Shown here in pieces: positions 36,142 to 46,312 of a stretch of DNA of 64,000 nt (position 1 is its first letter; every line of letters begins with the position of its first letter). The DNA is from Chimonanthus salicifolius (Eukaryota; Streptophyta; Magnoliopsida; Laurales; Calycanthaceae). The translations under genes were made by a program, and so were the position numbers. The notes under the pieces are model-generated. The model was given only the letters and a program-made list of their open reading frames with translations. It was not told where the DNA came from and searched no databases. The stretch is taken from positions 26,208,869 through 26,272,868 of the forward strand of contig CM023533.1 of NCBI GenBank assembly GCA_013350335.1, in the 5' to 3' direction.

Positions 36142-36172
<31 letters not shown>
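36142..36172. repeat. (CT)n microsatellite in the LecRK B 5' leader
   Basis: A CT run ending three bases before the ATG at 36176; counterpart of 31265-31323. A TATA-like TATAAAACG about 175 bp upstream of the ATG is shared with LecRK A. Confidence 0.85.
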
Positions 36173-36174
<2 letters not shown>

Positions 36175-36175
36175 C

Positions 36176-38215
36176 ATGGTTTATTGCAGCATAATTCTTT
36201 TCCTAAATCAGAAAATAGGATCTCTTCTGCAATCATTCATCATTATCCTTTTACTTCTTCTGTCCACTGCAAACTCTGTTGAATTTAATTTCTCTGAGTT
36301 CGGACCGAACATGGAGACTATAATCTATCAAGGTGATGCCTACTCCACAAACCGAGTCATAGAACTCACTAGAAATCAACGCGATTATGGCATTAAAGAC
36401 AGCACGGGCCGTGCCAAATATAAGGAAGCAGTGCATCTCTGGGATTCAAAGACACAAAACCTCACCAACTTCGCCACCCACTTCTCCTTTAGAATTGTGT
36501 CGGAGTCTACCCTCTCTGGTGATGGTCTTGCGTTCTTCCTTGCCCCTAATGGTTCTGATTTACCTCCCAATTCGGGAGATGGATTCATGGGTTTGTTCAC
36601 CAACTACAATTTGACTCTCTCCAATTCTTCACAAAATCGACTTGTCGCCATTGAATTTGATAGCTATTGGAATGATTGGGATCCCGGATATATTCACATG
36701 GGTATTGACATCAATTCGATAATTTCCAATACAACCACAAAAGTGAATGATAGCATCACGTCTGGATACACTGCCGATGCATGGATAAGTTATAATGCCA
36801 GCACAAAAAATTTAAGCGTCTTTCTAACTTACTCTCCAAATTCAACTATTACCCTGAGTTTCAGACTTTCTCTTACTGTGGATTTGAGGGAGATACTACC
36901 GGAGTGGGTTGATATTGGGTTCTCAGCAGCGAAAGGCCCACTTAGTGAGATACATCAGATCCTTTCTTGGCAGTTCATTTCTACTTTGGAGGATCTCCCA
37001 AAAAATTCTACAGATGATGTTTCGAACAATTCTGCTAGGGAAGATGGAAAACCAAATCATATGACCGGATTGGGGGTGGGTTTGTTTGTTGGCGTTGGTG
37101 TTGGCGTTTCAATGATTGGGTTGGCATTGGTTGGGGTTGTTTGGTGGGTGAGAAGGGCTAGAAGGAATAAAGAGGATTTGGGCTCTGATGTGTCTATGGA
37201 TTATGAATTTGAAAAGGGAACGGGGCCTAAAAGTTTCTCTTACCATGAACTAGCTCAAGCAACAAATAATTTCATAGATGAAGGGAAGCTTGGGGAGGGA
37301 GGATTTGGAGGGGTCTACAAGGGTTTCGTGAGCGAGTTGAACATGAATGTGGCTGTAAAGAGGGTCTCCAAGAGTTCAAAACAGGGGAAAAAGGAGTATG
37401 TTTCTGAGGTGAGGATCATTAGCCGATTGCGACATCGAAATTTGGTTCAACTGATCGGTTGGTGCCACAAACAGGGCGAATTCCTTCTCGTTTATGAATT
37501 AATGCCAAACGGGAGTCTTGATGCCCATCTTTTTAAAGGGAAAAGCTTGCTCACATGGCCCATGAGGTACAAAATTGCAATGGGTTTGGCGTCGGCATTG
37601 CTGTATCTGCATGAAGAATGGGAGCAATGTGTTGTCCACAGGGATATCAAGTCAAGCAATGTAATGTTGGATTCTAGTTTCAATGCGAAACTGGGCGATT
37701 TCGGTCTAGCAAGGCTTGTGGATCATGAAATTGGCTCACAAACAACTGTGCTAGCAGGGACCATGGGTTACTTGGCACCTGAATGTGCTACCACCAGCAA
37801 GGCTAGTAAAGAGTCGGATGTCTACAGCTTTGGAGTTGTTGCCTTAGAAATTGCATGTGGGAGAAGACCAGTTGATCATAAGGCTGAAGCTAGCAAGGTG
37901 ATGATGGTAGAGTGGGTTTGGGAACTGTATGGAGTCGGCAAAATTCTCGAGGCCGCCGATGAGAGGCTCAGAAAAGATTTTGATGAGGAAGAAATGCAGC
38001 GCTTGATGGTTGTTGGGCTATGGTGTGCTCACCCAGATCACTCCTTGAGGCCTTCCATAAGACAAGCCATTAATGTTCTTAATTTGGAAGCTCCACTCCC
38101 TCTTCTTCCATCTAAGATGCCTGTGCCAATTTACTTTGCACCTTCTTTTTCCCCCTGTGAATTTTCATATCCATCCTCTGCTGATGCCACTGGTGCAAAC
38201 AGAGAATGCAGTTGA
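36176..38215 (+). CDS. L-type lectin-domain receptor kinase, IX.1/IX.2-like (LecRK B)
   Basis: Single exon, 679 residues, tandem twin of LecRK A. Signal peptide about 1-34, slightly longer because of an insert (LFLNQ) after residue 8. Lectin domain to about 268 with GDG and EFDSYWNDWDP...HMGID intact. Transmembrane about 301-325, here with extra GVGVG. Kinase about 370-645 with GEGGFG, Lys395, HRD 488-490, DFG 508-510 and APE. By eye the kinase domains of A and B differ at about 18 of roughly 277 positions, and the lectin domains differ more. All catalytic residues are kept, so both copies look functional. The 3' end and 3' UTR are nearly the same as in A, with AATAAA at 38328-38333. Confidence 0.95.
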   Translation: MVYCSIILFLNQKIGSLLQSFIIILLLLLSTANSVEFNFSEFGPNMETIIYQGDAYSTNRVIELTRNQRDYGIKDSTGRAKYKEAVHLWDSKTQNLTNFATHFSFRIVSESTLSGDGLAFFLAPNGSDLPPNSGDGFMGLFTNYNLTLSNSSQNRLVAIEFDSYWNDWDPGYIHMGIDINSIISNTTTKVNDSITSGYTADAWISYNASTKNLSVFLTYSPNSTITLSFRLSLTVDLREILPEWVDIGFSAAKGPLSEIHQILSWQFISTLEDLPKNSTDDVSNNSAREDGKPNHMTGLGVGLFVGVGVGVSMIGLALVGVVWWVRRARRNKEDLGSDVSMDYEFEKGTGPKSFSYHELAQATNNFIDEGKLGEGGFGGVYKGFVSELNMNVAVKRVSKSSKQGKKEYVSEVRIISRLRHRNLVQLIGWCHKQGEFLLVYELMPNGSLDAHLFKGKSLLTWPMRYKIAMGLASALLYLHEEWEQCVVHRDIKSSNVMLDSSFNAKLGDFGLARLVDHEIGSQTTVLAGTMGYLAPECATTSKASKESDVYSFGVVALEIACGRRPVDHKAEASKVMMVEWVWELYGVGKILEAADERLRKDFDEEEMQRLMVVGLWCAHPDHSLRPSIRQAINVLNLEAPLPLLPSKMPVPIYFAPSFSPCEFSYPSSADATGANRECS

Positions 38216-38497
38216 TGTTCATTTAGAGTGGCACCACTTATTCAAGTTTTTTCTGCTGCAGACCTCCTTCATCCTGTCGACCTTTCATGTGCAGAGATTT
38301 AATGGTAATCTTCAATTTAATGCTTTCAATAAATATGTCTTGTATTTATTGCTTAAATGGAAATTGTATACATAGAGACTTCCATAGGTTTCTCCCAATT
38401 GATGTATAATCCTAGGAAACTTAAATCATAAAGTTTCTTGGGGTTCTAGTGATTGGAAGGCGCCTTTTGTATCTTCTACACTGTAATCTTAATTAAT

Positions 38498-38925
38498 TTC
38501 TAAAGAATCAAAGAAAGTTTACGTGTTTTCTTTTCTCCTCCTTGTTTAAAATCAGGAATTTATTCTGAAATCTCATTGCATGAAAATCTCTTTAAGTGAG
38601 CTTCTCTAGTGATTGGAAGGCGTCTGTCGTTTTATTTGTTCAAGTGGTTGGGCATTCTATTCTTGTACAGGAGATCTTGTCCTCAAACCCTTAGAGTGCC
38701 TAACTCGATCTATGATGCTATGATTGGTATCATGGATCCAGAGTTTTACATATAATCATCACAACAGTGGGTTTCCATATATTGAAATAAAATAAAATTC
38801 TAAAGAATCAAAAAAAGTTTGTGTTTTCTTTCCTCCTCCTTGTCTAAAATCAAAATTTTATTTTAAAATCCCATCGCATGGAAATCCTTCGAGAAATCTC
38901 CTTAAGTGAGCTTCCCTAGAAACCT
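38498..38925. repeat. Spaced direct repeat of about 120 bp downstream of LecRK B
   Basis: Copy 1 (about 38498-38615) and copy 2 (about 38797-38925) share TTCTAAAGAATCAAA, AAGTTT, GTGTTTTCTTT and CCTCCTCCTTGT. They also share AAAATC, CTTAAGTGAGCTTC and CTAG. The repeat lies in sequence present only in duplication unit 2. Confidence 0.55.
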
Positions 38926-38932
38926 TCATAGT

Positions 38933-38999
38933 AGGGGTTGAAAAAACCGTATTATATCGGCCGATACGATTCATATCGACTGATATTCGGACCCCTGCT
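38933..38999. repeat. GATATCGGCC-type repeat, short copy with inverted ends
   Basis: It runs TAGGGGTTGAAAAAACCG...TATATCGGCCGATACGATTC...GGACCCCTGCTT. The AGGGGT(T/C) start and ACCCCT end form a short inverted pair, which suggests a MITE. Related sequences are at 16.2, 33.9 and 61.6 kb. Confidence 0.45.
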
Positions 39000-39600
39000 T
39001 CATATAGTAAAGACCATATTAAGGATTAAACAATACAACTTAATCTTTTATTAAAAAAATTATCCATTTGGTGATGTTAGGACTTAAAAAGGGAAACCAT
39101 CAAATGACTACAATATTTCTTCTTTCCATGAAATAAAGAATGCAATCGATTTCAATCAGCATACCTAAAACTCTTTTTCTCCTCCTTAATGTGGAAAACG
39201 AAATCAGCCGGCCTGCATTGTTCGACAAACAATGGCCAACCTGCATCTTTTTTTTAAAAAAAAATTGCAAGAGGGAAACATCAACCACTTGATGACAAAT
39301 GCCTCACTTCAACCAGAGCTTATTATGTTGGGTGATATAGTGGTTTAAAAAGATTTACCAAAATTTAATAATTTGAGTAATTTATCTTTCTTCAGAGTGC
39401 TTTCTTTCCCTCTTATTTTTTACTTTTTTAGTTTTGTACATGCATCCATTAAGGGTCGTGTTTATCTATTAAGGGTGATTTGAAGTATAGAACTAGAATA
39501 ATGATCAAATTAGGGATATTGGAAATAGTTCAAGAGAAATTAAGTTAGACTAAATTAATGTGATTTAGACATGCAAATAGAAGATTAAATTTATCCATTA

Positions 39601-40098
39601 AAAAAAATTGATATTCACTATAAGCAAGAGTGGGTTTGAGGGACGGCTTGAGCTACTTTCCATATTTAATGATGATAGCAACGACTTAATAGGGTGGGCT
39701 TGGGCTTGATTTAAAAGTCAGAAGCTGCTCCAATTAAGAATAAAATTTGTTCAATAAGCCTTGGCCCAACCTATCATTGCCCAGTTGCATCTCTACTTCA
39801 TATGGTTCTGCAGTATAGAGCTTTTGTCGTGGCTCACCCACCATTTGCAATGCAAATGGTGATAACTTCATCCTGCTTTTAACAGGTTAGGATATTTTAA
39901 CCTTGCTGAATGTTTAAGCTCAGATCCAAAAAGGATGCTGGCCCGTTTAGCTTTTTGGCCGATCTTGTCTTCCAATTGGACTTGAAGGCATAGCCCAGCC
40001 TGAAAATTAGCTCATTTGGTCATTTTCCAGCTTCAAAAGTGAATAGAAGTCCAGTTAGTCTATCCAAGTTCTAAGTTCACTCATTTTAGGTCCTTTGG

Positions 40099-40133
<35 letters not shown>

Positions 40134-42180
40134 ACAAGACTTAATTACATCATTTGATTATAGCTGTAACATCTAAGGCTAAGAAATCAACACTGATAAG
40201 AAGCTTAGTTTCAATACAAAGGCTAGTCAAACTCTAATTATGATCCAATTTTAGGTTTAAAGATCAAGGTGTTCAAATTTCTTAGAGCACCTGACTAATC
40301 TTTTGACATATATGTAAATTTCTCTATCTACACACATCGGATAATATCACGGAGAGTGGTCCTTTTGTGTTGAGAATGACTTTTAGTAAACATGTCATGA
40401 AGATCTTTTTAGATTTTTTTATAAAGAGTAACGTATTTTACGTGGAAAATATAAAGATTTCTTTCAAATAAATTCCAAATAATTTCTTTTAGAAAAATTC
40501 TAAATCTCTTTTGAAAAATAAATGATATTCATGAACCAATTGTCACAAACGGATTACCTTTATCATTTTCAATCACCTTATGTTCAACTCGACAAGAATC
40601 ACTTTCATGGTTTCAAATCAAGAATTAGGGTAAATTTCAGATAAAATAGTGACGTGATTCTAATGAGAAAAACCTTACCCTAGTGCAGTCACATTAACTC
40701 TTAATTATGTGATCTATAAGGTAATTGTAAATATTAAATGTTTTGATGTAAATTTTAACTCGAAATTGGATGTCAATTGGATGGGTGCTGAAATGGGGCT
40801 ATTAACGTTCCCAACGTGCAAGGAGGGTGAAGGCCATCAAATAGGGTTCATCTTTACGTGCGAGTTTTATAAGTATTATTTATAGATAAAAAGTTTTATC
40901 CAAAAGACCCAACAGATGTGTAAAGATGAGAACCACAAGAGTTTAATAATTAAACAATAATTTAAAGTGTATAAAAATAAAAGAGCTTGAAAAACATGAC
41001 TTTATAAATGATTAAATTAACTGATATGACATTATTTAAGTGCCCTTTTCTATTACAGAAATATATATATATCCGTTGCACTAAATAAAAGTGGCCAATT
41101 ATTTAGTAAAATAACTATCAATCTTCATTAGATATGCAACTAAGAATATCGTATGAGAAGAATATTAAAAGATCTAGTTCTTACAAATAATTCGTTTTAT
41201 GTATAGCTATATAGGTATAGGATTAAATATGATTACCAAGCTGGTGACTGTCGTGAAACCTTAATCTACACTACAGTGGATATTGTCTGTGGAATCAGAC
41301 TTATCTGTTGTTGGGCAGTGAACGAATTTCATATTGGTTGTAAAGAGGAAATTTAGAGACTTATATTGGAATTGGATAACTCCACCTTTTAGGCTAGTCT
41401 TTTGGGTACCCACTTATCAAGCTAGTCTTTTGGGTTGGATACCCAATCCTAATAAGTGGTATCAGAGCCATATCTCTAAAACCACACATGTAGATTCACG
41501 GGATCCCTTAGTTGGACAGGATAGACGTTCTATCCGCCGAAGAGTCTCGTTCAAGGGATGAATTGTTGAGCATCGAACGAGTTCCACATTAGTTGTGAAG
41601 GAAGAAATCTAGGGACTTACATAAGACTTGGGTCACCACCTACTCCTTTCAAGTGGTTTTATATATGTGTGGAAGATCTTCAAAATCAGCTATATATTTT
41701 TACAGATTTAATGAAATTTATAAAAATCTTAAAAATAAAATTTTATAATAAATAGAAGTTAAAATATTTTTTATTTAATATAATTAGTGCATCAGAATAT
41801 TTAATGGTATACTTGGTCATTAATTGATATACATATATAGCTTGTAAAAGTACCAGAGGGCGGTGGAGTGCCCACTGATGAATCGATTAAAAAATACAAT
41901 TATACCTTTATTTTCAACGACTGCCATATGTACTCGTTTCAAGTAGGCAAAATTTTCTGTCTCCAACCGGTTTTCTGCCTTGTTGACGCCGGCCTGAATC
42001 CATTGAAAACAACTGACATGAGCATCTACTAAAATTCAAAGGAGCCAAGCACTTGAAAACAACCTAATGCTGTCAATCCGTCCGTCGGCATTTCCTCACA
42101 GTCCGAATCCTTCCATTGCCGATTTCAACAAATAAAAAGAAAAAGAAACCCTAATCAATCTCATCTCCATACCACATTCA
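39601..42180. other. Intergenic DNA between LecRK B and LecRK C
   Basis: It holds a (GA)n run (40102-40130) and a TRIM (41309-41646). No supported gene. No clear TATA box is visible for LecRK C; the last 60 bases before its ATG are A-rich. Confidence 0.5.
41309..41646 (+). mobile_element. TRIM element (family 1), right repeat truncated
   Basis: The left terminal repeat (41309-41454) starts TGTTGGGCAGTGAACGAATT and contains GCTAGTCTTTTGGGT twice. Two bases later is an exact TGGTATCAGAGCCA (41457-41470), the initiator tRNA-Met primer site. The right repeat starts TGTTGAGCATCGAACGAGTT at 41564 and keeps similarity to about 41646. The internal part is under 100 bp and non-coding. Confidence 0.75.
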
Positions 42181-44292
42181 ATGGCTCATAGGCCTCTTAT
42201 TCTCTCACCCTTTCTCTTTCTTTTGCTGATTTCACTTCATCCCATTATTGTATCCTCTCTAACAATATTTAATTTCACTTCATTCAACCCAAATACTCCA
42301 AACATAAGTTTTTCCGGCGATGCATTCGCCTCCGGCGAGAATGTGATTTCCCTTACGAGGAATAGCGCTGATGGTGACTTGCTGCAAAGCTCCGGGAGGG
42401 CTGTCTATGCTACTCCTATCCAATTATGGGACCCCAAAGATGGCACCATTGCAGACTTCACTACACACTTCAATTTCATTGTCAAGGGTCTCAACGCGAC
42501 GTATTTCGGCGACGGGTTTGCATTTTTCATTGCCCCGGTCGGCTCCGAGCTCCCGATGAATTCCACAGGACAGTGGTTAGGCCTCTTCAATGAAACCACC
42601 AACAGTTCTACATCGACCCAAGTTGTTGCAGTAGAATTCGATACGTTCCAGAACGACTGGGATCCGAGCGACAATCACATCGGCATCGATGTGAACTCCA
42701 TAGTTTCTGTTACCACTAAAACATGGAATACCGATATCAAAAGTGGAAAGGAGGGATCCGCAGTGATTGGGTACAATTCAACGGCAAAGGAGTTATATGT
42801 GTACTTAACTTATGATCAAGATACATACATTGGTGTCCCAAGCTTATCTTACAACTTGGATCTGACTAAGGTGCTTCCAGACAAGGTGGTGATTGGATTC
42901 TCGGCCTCCACCGGTAGTTCTACGGAACTCCACAAGATTTTGTCATGGGATTTTGTATCAACCATGGGTGTCGTTACAGAGAGATTTGCCGAAAACAGAG
43001 GAAGGCATAGAAAGAGCACTTGGGTGGTGGCCTTTGTTGTGGCTGTTGTGATATTGTTCACATGTATCAGCTTTTTGGTGATGTTTAAGAGAAGAAGGGA
43101 AAGAAAAGAGAAGGAGGAGGGGGATGTGATGTTCATGGATGCATCCATGGAAGAGAAGTTTGAGAAAGGAACTGGTCCTAGGAGGTTTACTTACAATGAA
43201 TTGGCTCTGGCTACTAAAAACTTCAGTGAAGATGGGAAGCTTGGGCAGGGGGGATTTGGAGGGGTCTACAAGGGGACATTGAACTACAATTACAACTATG
43301 AGACTGTTGCTGTTAAGAAGATTTCAAGGGGCTCAACTCAAGGGAGGAAAGAGTATGTGTCTGAGGTAACGGTCATTAGCCGATTGAGACACCGGAATCT
43401 TGTGAGATTGATCGGTTGGTGTCATGATAACGGTGAATTCCTCCTTGTTTATGAATACATGCCAAATGGGAGCCTTGATTCGCATCTCTTCGGCAAGAGA
43501 AGTAGCACCCTCACATGGGTGGTGCGATACAAGATAGCTCTTGGGTTGGCATCTGCTCTGCTCTATCTCCATGAAGAATGGGAGCAATGTGTGGTGCACA
43601 GAGATATCAAAACTAGCAATGTCATGCTGGATTCAAGCTTCAATTCGAAGCTCGGAGATTTCGGTCTCGCCAGGTTTGTGGATCATGAACTAGGGTCACA
43701 GACAACGGTCCTCGCCGGAACCATGGGCTACTTGGCGCCTGAATGCGTGACCACCGGTAAGGCTAGTAAAGAGTCCGATGTTTATAGCTTTGGAATAGTT
43801 GCCCTAGAAATTGCCTGTGGACGAAAGCCGGTTGATCCCAAGGCAGAGTCGTCTGAGGTGCGAATAGTGGAGTGGGTGTGGGGGCTCTATGGAAGTGGAA
43901 GGCTTCTCGACGCTGCAGATAAACAGCTAAGTATGGAATTCGACGAATCGCAGATGGAACGTTTGATGATTGTTGGGCTATGGTGTGCTCACCCTGATCA
44001 CAAATTGAGGCCTTCTATAAGGCAAGCAATTCATGTACTGAATTGTGAAGCTCCATTGCCTAGTCTTCCCTCCCAAATGCCAGTGCCTATGTATTCTGCA
44101 CCTCCGATCTTCTCTTATACCAGCATAATTGGAGGGAAACAATGCGTCAGAGACCATGGCCATTGCTCATGTAGTATCTGCTGCACCTCATTATCATCAT
44201 CCTGCAAAGATTTCAATACATTCTTCTCCAATGAATACAAGGAGATAGACCCACCTCATCTTCTTCCAAGTGCAGAACTCTGTGGTAGATAG
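42181..44292 (+). CDS. L-type lectin-domain receptor kinase, IX-type, with Cys-rich tail (LecRK C)
   Basis: Single exon, 703 residues. Signal peptide about 1-26. Lectin domain about 27-260 with GDG (Asp111) and EFDTFQNDWDPSDNHIGID (Asn158) intact. Transmembrane about 279-302 followed by RRRERKEKEE. Kinase about 352-630 with GQGGFG, Lys379, HRD 473-475, DFG 493-495 and APE. The P-loop has Gln where A, B and D have Glu, and there is a small insert (YNYNYE) before the VAVK strand. After the usual PVPMY end the protein continues about 55 residues with six cysteines (for example CSCSICC), which the other three lack. Plasma-membrane receptor, ligand unknown. A poly(A) signal is at 44383-44388. Confidence 0.94.
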   Translation: MAHRPLILSPFLFLLLISLHPIIVSSLTIFNFTSFNPNTPNISFSGDAFASGENVISLTRNSADGDLLQSSGRAVYATPIQLWDPKDGTIADFTTHFNFIVKGLNATYFGDGFAFFIAPVGSELPMNSTGQWLGLFNETTNSSTSTQVVAVEFDTFQNDWDPSDNHIGIDVNSIVSVTTKTWNTDIKSGKEGSAVIGYNSTAKELYVYLTYDQDTYIGVPSLSYNLDLTKVLPDKVVIGFSASTGSSTELHKILSWDFVSTMGVVTERFAENRGRHRKSTWVVAFVVAVVILFTCISFLVMFKRRRERKEKEEGDVMFMDASMEEKFEKGTGPRRFTYNELALATKNFSEDGKLGQGGFGGVYKGTLNYNYNYETVAVKKISRGSTQGRKEYVSEVTVISRLRHRNLVRLIGWCHDNGEFLLVYEYMPNGSLDSHLFGKRSSTLTWVVRYKIALGLASALLYLHEEWEQCVVHRDIKTSNVMLDSSFNSKLGDFGLARFVDHELGSQTTVLAGTMGYLAPECVTTGKASKESDVYSFGIVALEIACGRKPVDPKAESSEVRIVEWVWGLYGSGRLLDAADKQLSMEFDESQMERLMIVGLWCAHPDHKLRPSIRQAIHVLNCEAPLPSLPSQMPVPMYSAPPIFSYTSIIGGKQCVRDHGHCSCSICCTSLSSSCKDFNTFFSNEYKEIDPPHLLPSAELCGR

Positions 44293-44392
44293 TGAGTGTT
44301 GCCTTGGATACCAGCACCTTCGTGTTGTTTGATTCCTCCGGACATATTAATTTCATTCATCTTTGGAATTCAGTGTGCTGTAAATAAAATGT

Positions 44393-46287
44393 TCTTACTG
44401 TAATTGTTTTAGTGTTCCCAATTGTTCTAATTTTCATGAATACCAATGAGAGATTTGTGGCTTGAGAACATTTCCTATGTGCTTATAATTGAAAATAAAT
44501 AAACCATAATGTATCAAATAGAATGGAGGGTTGGCCTTACGGTCAAGAACTTTCTCTCATGAAGGGAGATCTTGAGTTCGATTCATACTTAACATTCCTC
44601 TAATGCCACTCCACATAGTTGCTTACTCGGTGTGTGTGGGTTGAGAGGCTTGCAGATGTCTAAAGACTAGTCGAATTAAAATATCTCCTGTACAAATACA
44701 GGTTGAAATTACAGAAAATTTATATTGATCAATAGTGTGTCAACATCCATAGTGAGATAAAATAACTTCAGTACTTTTGAAATTTGCACTACTCCATCAT
44801 TCCTCTCTCTCTCTCTGAAAGAACATAAAATTTTAATTAAAACAAAAGAAAGATACAACCTCAACGAGGAAATGAGGCTGCAATACATGGAAGAGTAAAT
44901 ACATTAAAAATATGAGACCAAGCTTGCAAAATCATCCACCAAAAAGCCCATAAAATTGCATTGGCTCAGATAGAATGATAAGGAACATAATTTGATTACT
45001 TGCGACATAACTCAGATAAATTTTCTGGTCTCAGGATCATTTTTCTTAAACGTGTTAGAACTTAGAACTTATAGAAGTAGTCAATCAAGAGCTGCCCATT
45101 TCTGGACTATGGAAGAGTTGACTCGGAATTAGTCATCCATTTTACAGGAACCCGCGTTATCGGCCCAGTCCAGTCCAATCTTCAACGCTGCCTGTCAGAA
45201 GAAAAAACGACTTTAAGAACAGACAATTGCTATGTTAATTTGGTTTATCAAATGTAGCAAATGAAAAGTCTCTCTAACTTCACCTATCAAGTAATCACTT
45301 TACCTCTCTCTTAGAGTGTGCTTACGAAACAATATAAGGAAAAGTCATGTTTAAGGAAAACCGTTAGTTCAAGGAAAACCCCTGCATAAAGGAAATTCCG
45401 GTAAAATTTACTTCTCATCCAAATGCAGCTCTAATGTAAGATTAAAAGTAGATAATCAAAATTAAAGCAAATATTAAGTTGTAAAATTTACCTCTCATCC
45501 AAATGCAGCTCTGGTGTAAGACCAAAAGTAGAAAACCGTTTATCTTTGCCGTGCTTGGAAAGAATGCATTGAATTAGCATAGCTTTATCTTTGCCAGTGT
45601 TTGGATGTCTCGAGTGTGTGTATTTTCTTTGCCGTGGGGTTTTTTTTCCTCCCTTTGTATTTGCACCTCTGGTGCTTTTCCCTTTCTTAATATATTAACA
45701 TTTCAAAAAAAAGGTAGAAAACCGTTGTTCAAGAAAAATCTCTGTATAATGGAAACCCCTGTAAAATTTACTTCTCATTCAAATGTAGCTCTGATGTAAG
45801 AACAAAAGTAGATAATTGAAATTAAAGCAAATGAGTTTTAGTTTTACTTCCCGATTACTCTTTTGTATTTAATGATTATAATTTAAAAATATATATACTT
45901 AGATTTTAGTATGTAGACAAATTCAAAATCTGCATTGAATAAATGAGCCTAATCAAGAAAGGGATTATATAAAAGGGGGTCACCTTCCACTAAAAGAAAA
46001 ATCATATGGTAAGGTTCACCCAATAAAAATATTTTTAGGATATAATCTGTCAAATTTAGACAGCCAATTTAGATGGATTTGATTGATTGAGATGCCATAC
46101 TGTGGTGAATTCACCAACTCTAACGTGGAAAGGATCAAGTCAAAGTCAAACATTTGACAAACTGGAAGAAATAAAGGTAGTCAACTTTGATTAAAAAACA
46201 CGGAAATAGCAAGATACAAGCACATAAATGAAACACTTTCTTTCACGTTTCCTTCCACACCAAGTAGAAATTTCCTAAACTAATGAA
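44393..46287. other. Intergenic DNA between LecRK C and LecRK D
   Basis: At about 44527-44700 there is a SINE-like stretch (TTGGCCTTACGGTCAAGAAC, then B-box GTTCGATTC at 44576-44584) of a different family from the other SINEs. At 45355-45800 short diverged repeats of the type GTAAAATTTACYTCTCATYC plus AAATG(C/T)AGCTCT occur three times. No supported gene. Confidence 0.45.
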
Positions 46288-46312
46288 ATGGCAAGCCAAA
46301 ATACATGCCTAA
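46283..46312 (+). promoter_or_regulatory. Upstream ORF overlapping the LecRK D start
   Basis: An ATG five bases before the main ATG opens a nine-codon out-of-frame ORF that ends at TAA 46310-46312, inside the LecRK D coding region. If the mRNA includes it, it would be expected to lower initiation at the main ATG (leaky scanning). LecRK A, B and C show no such ATG right before their starts. Confidence 0.5.

Larger units (their letters stand above)
35099..39600. repeat. Tandem segmental duplication, unit 2 (with LecRK B)
   Basis: Partner of 29939-34265, in the same orientation. Differences from unit 1 are: no TRIM at the 30.5 kb site, a SINE-like insert at 35582-35673, a shorter CT run, and an extra stretch of about 560 bp (about 38505-39060). 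That stretch holds an internal repeat and a GATATCGGCC-type element. Confidence 0.85.
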
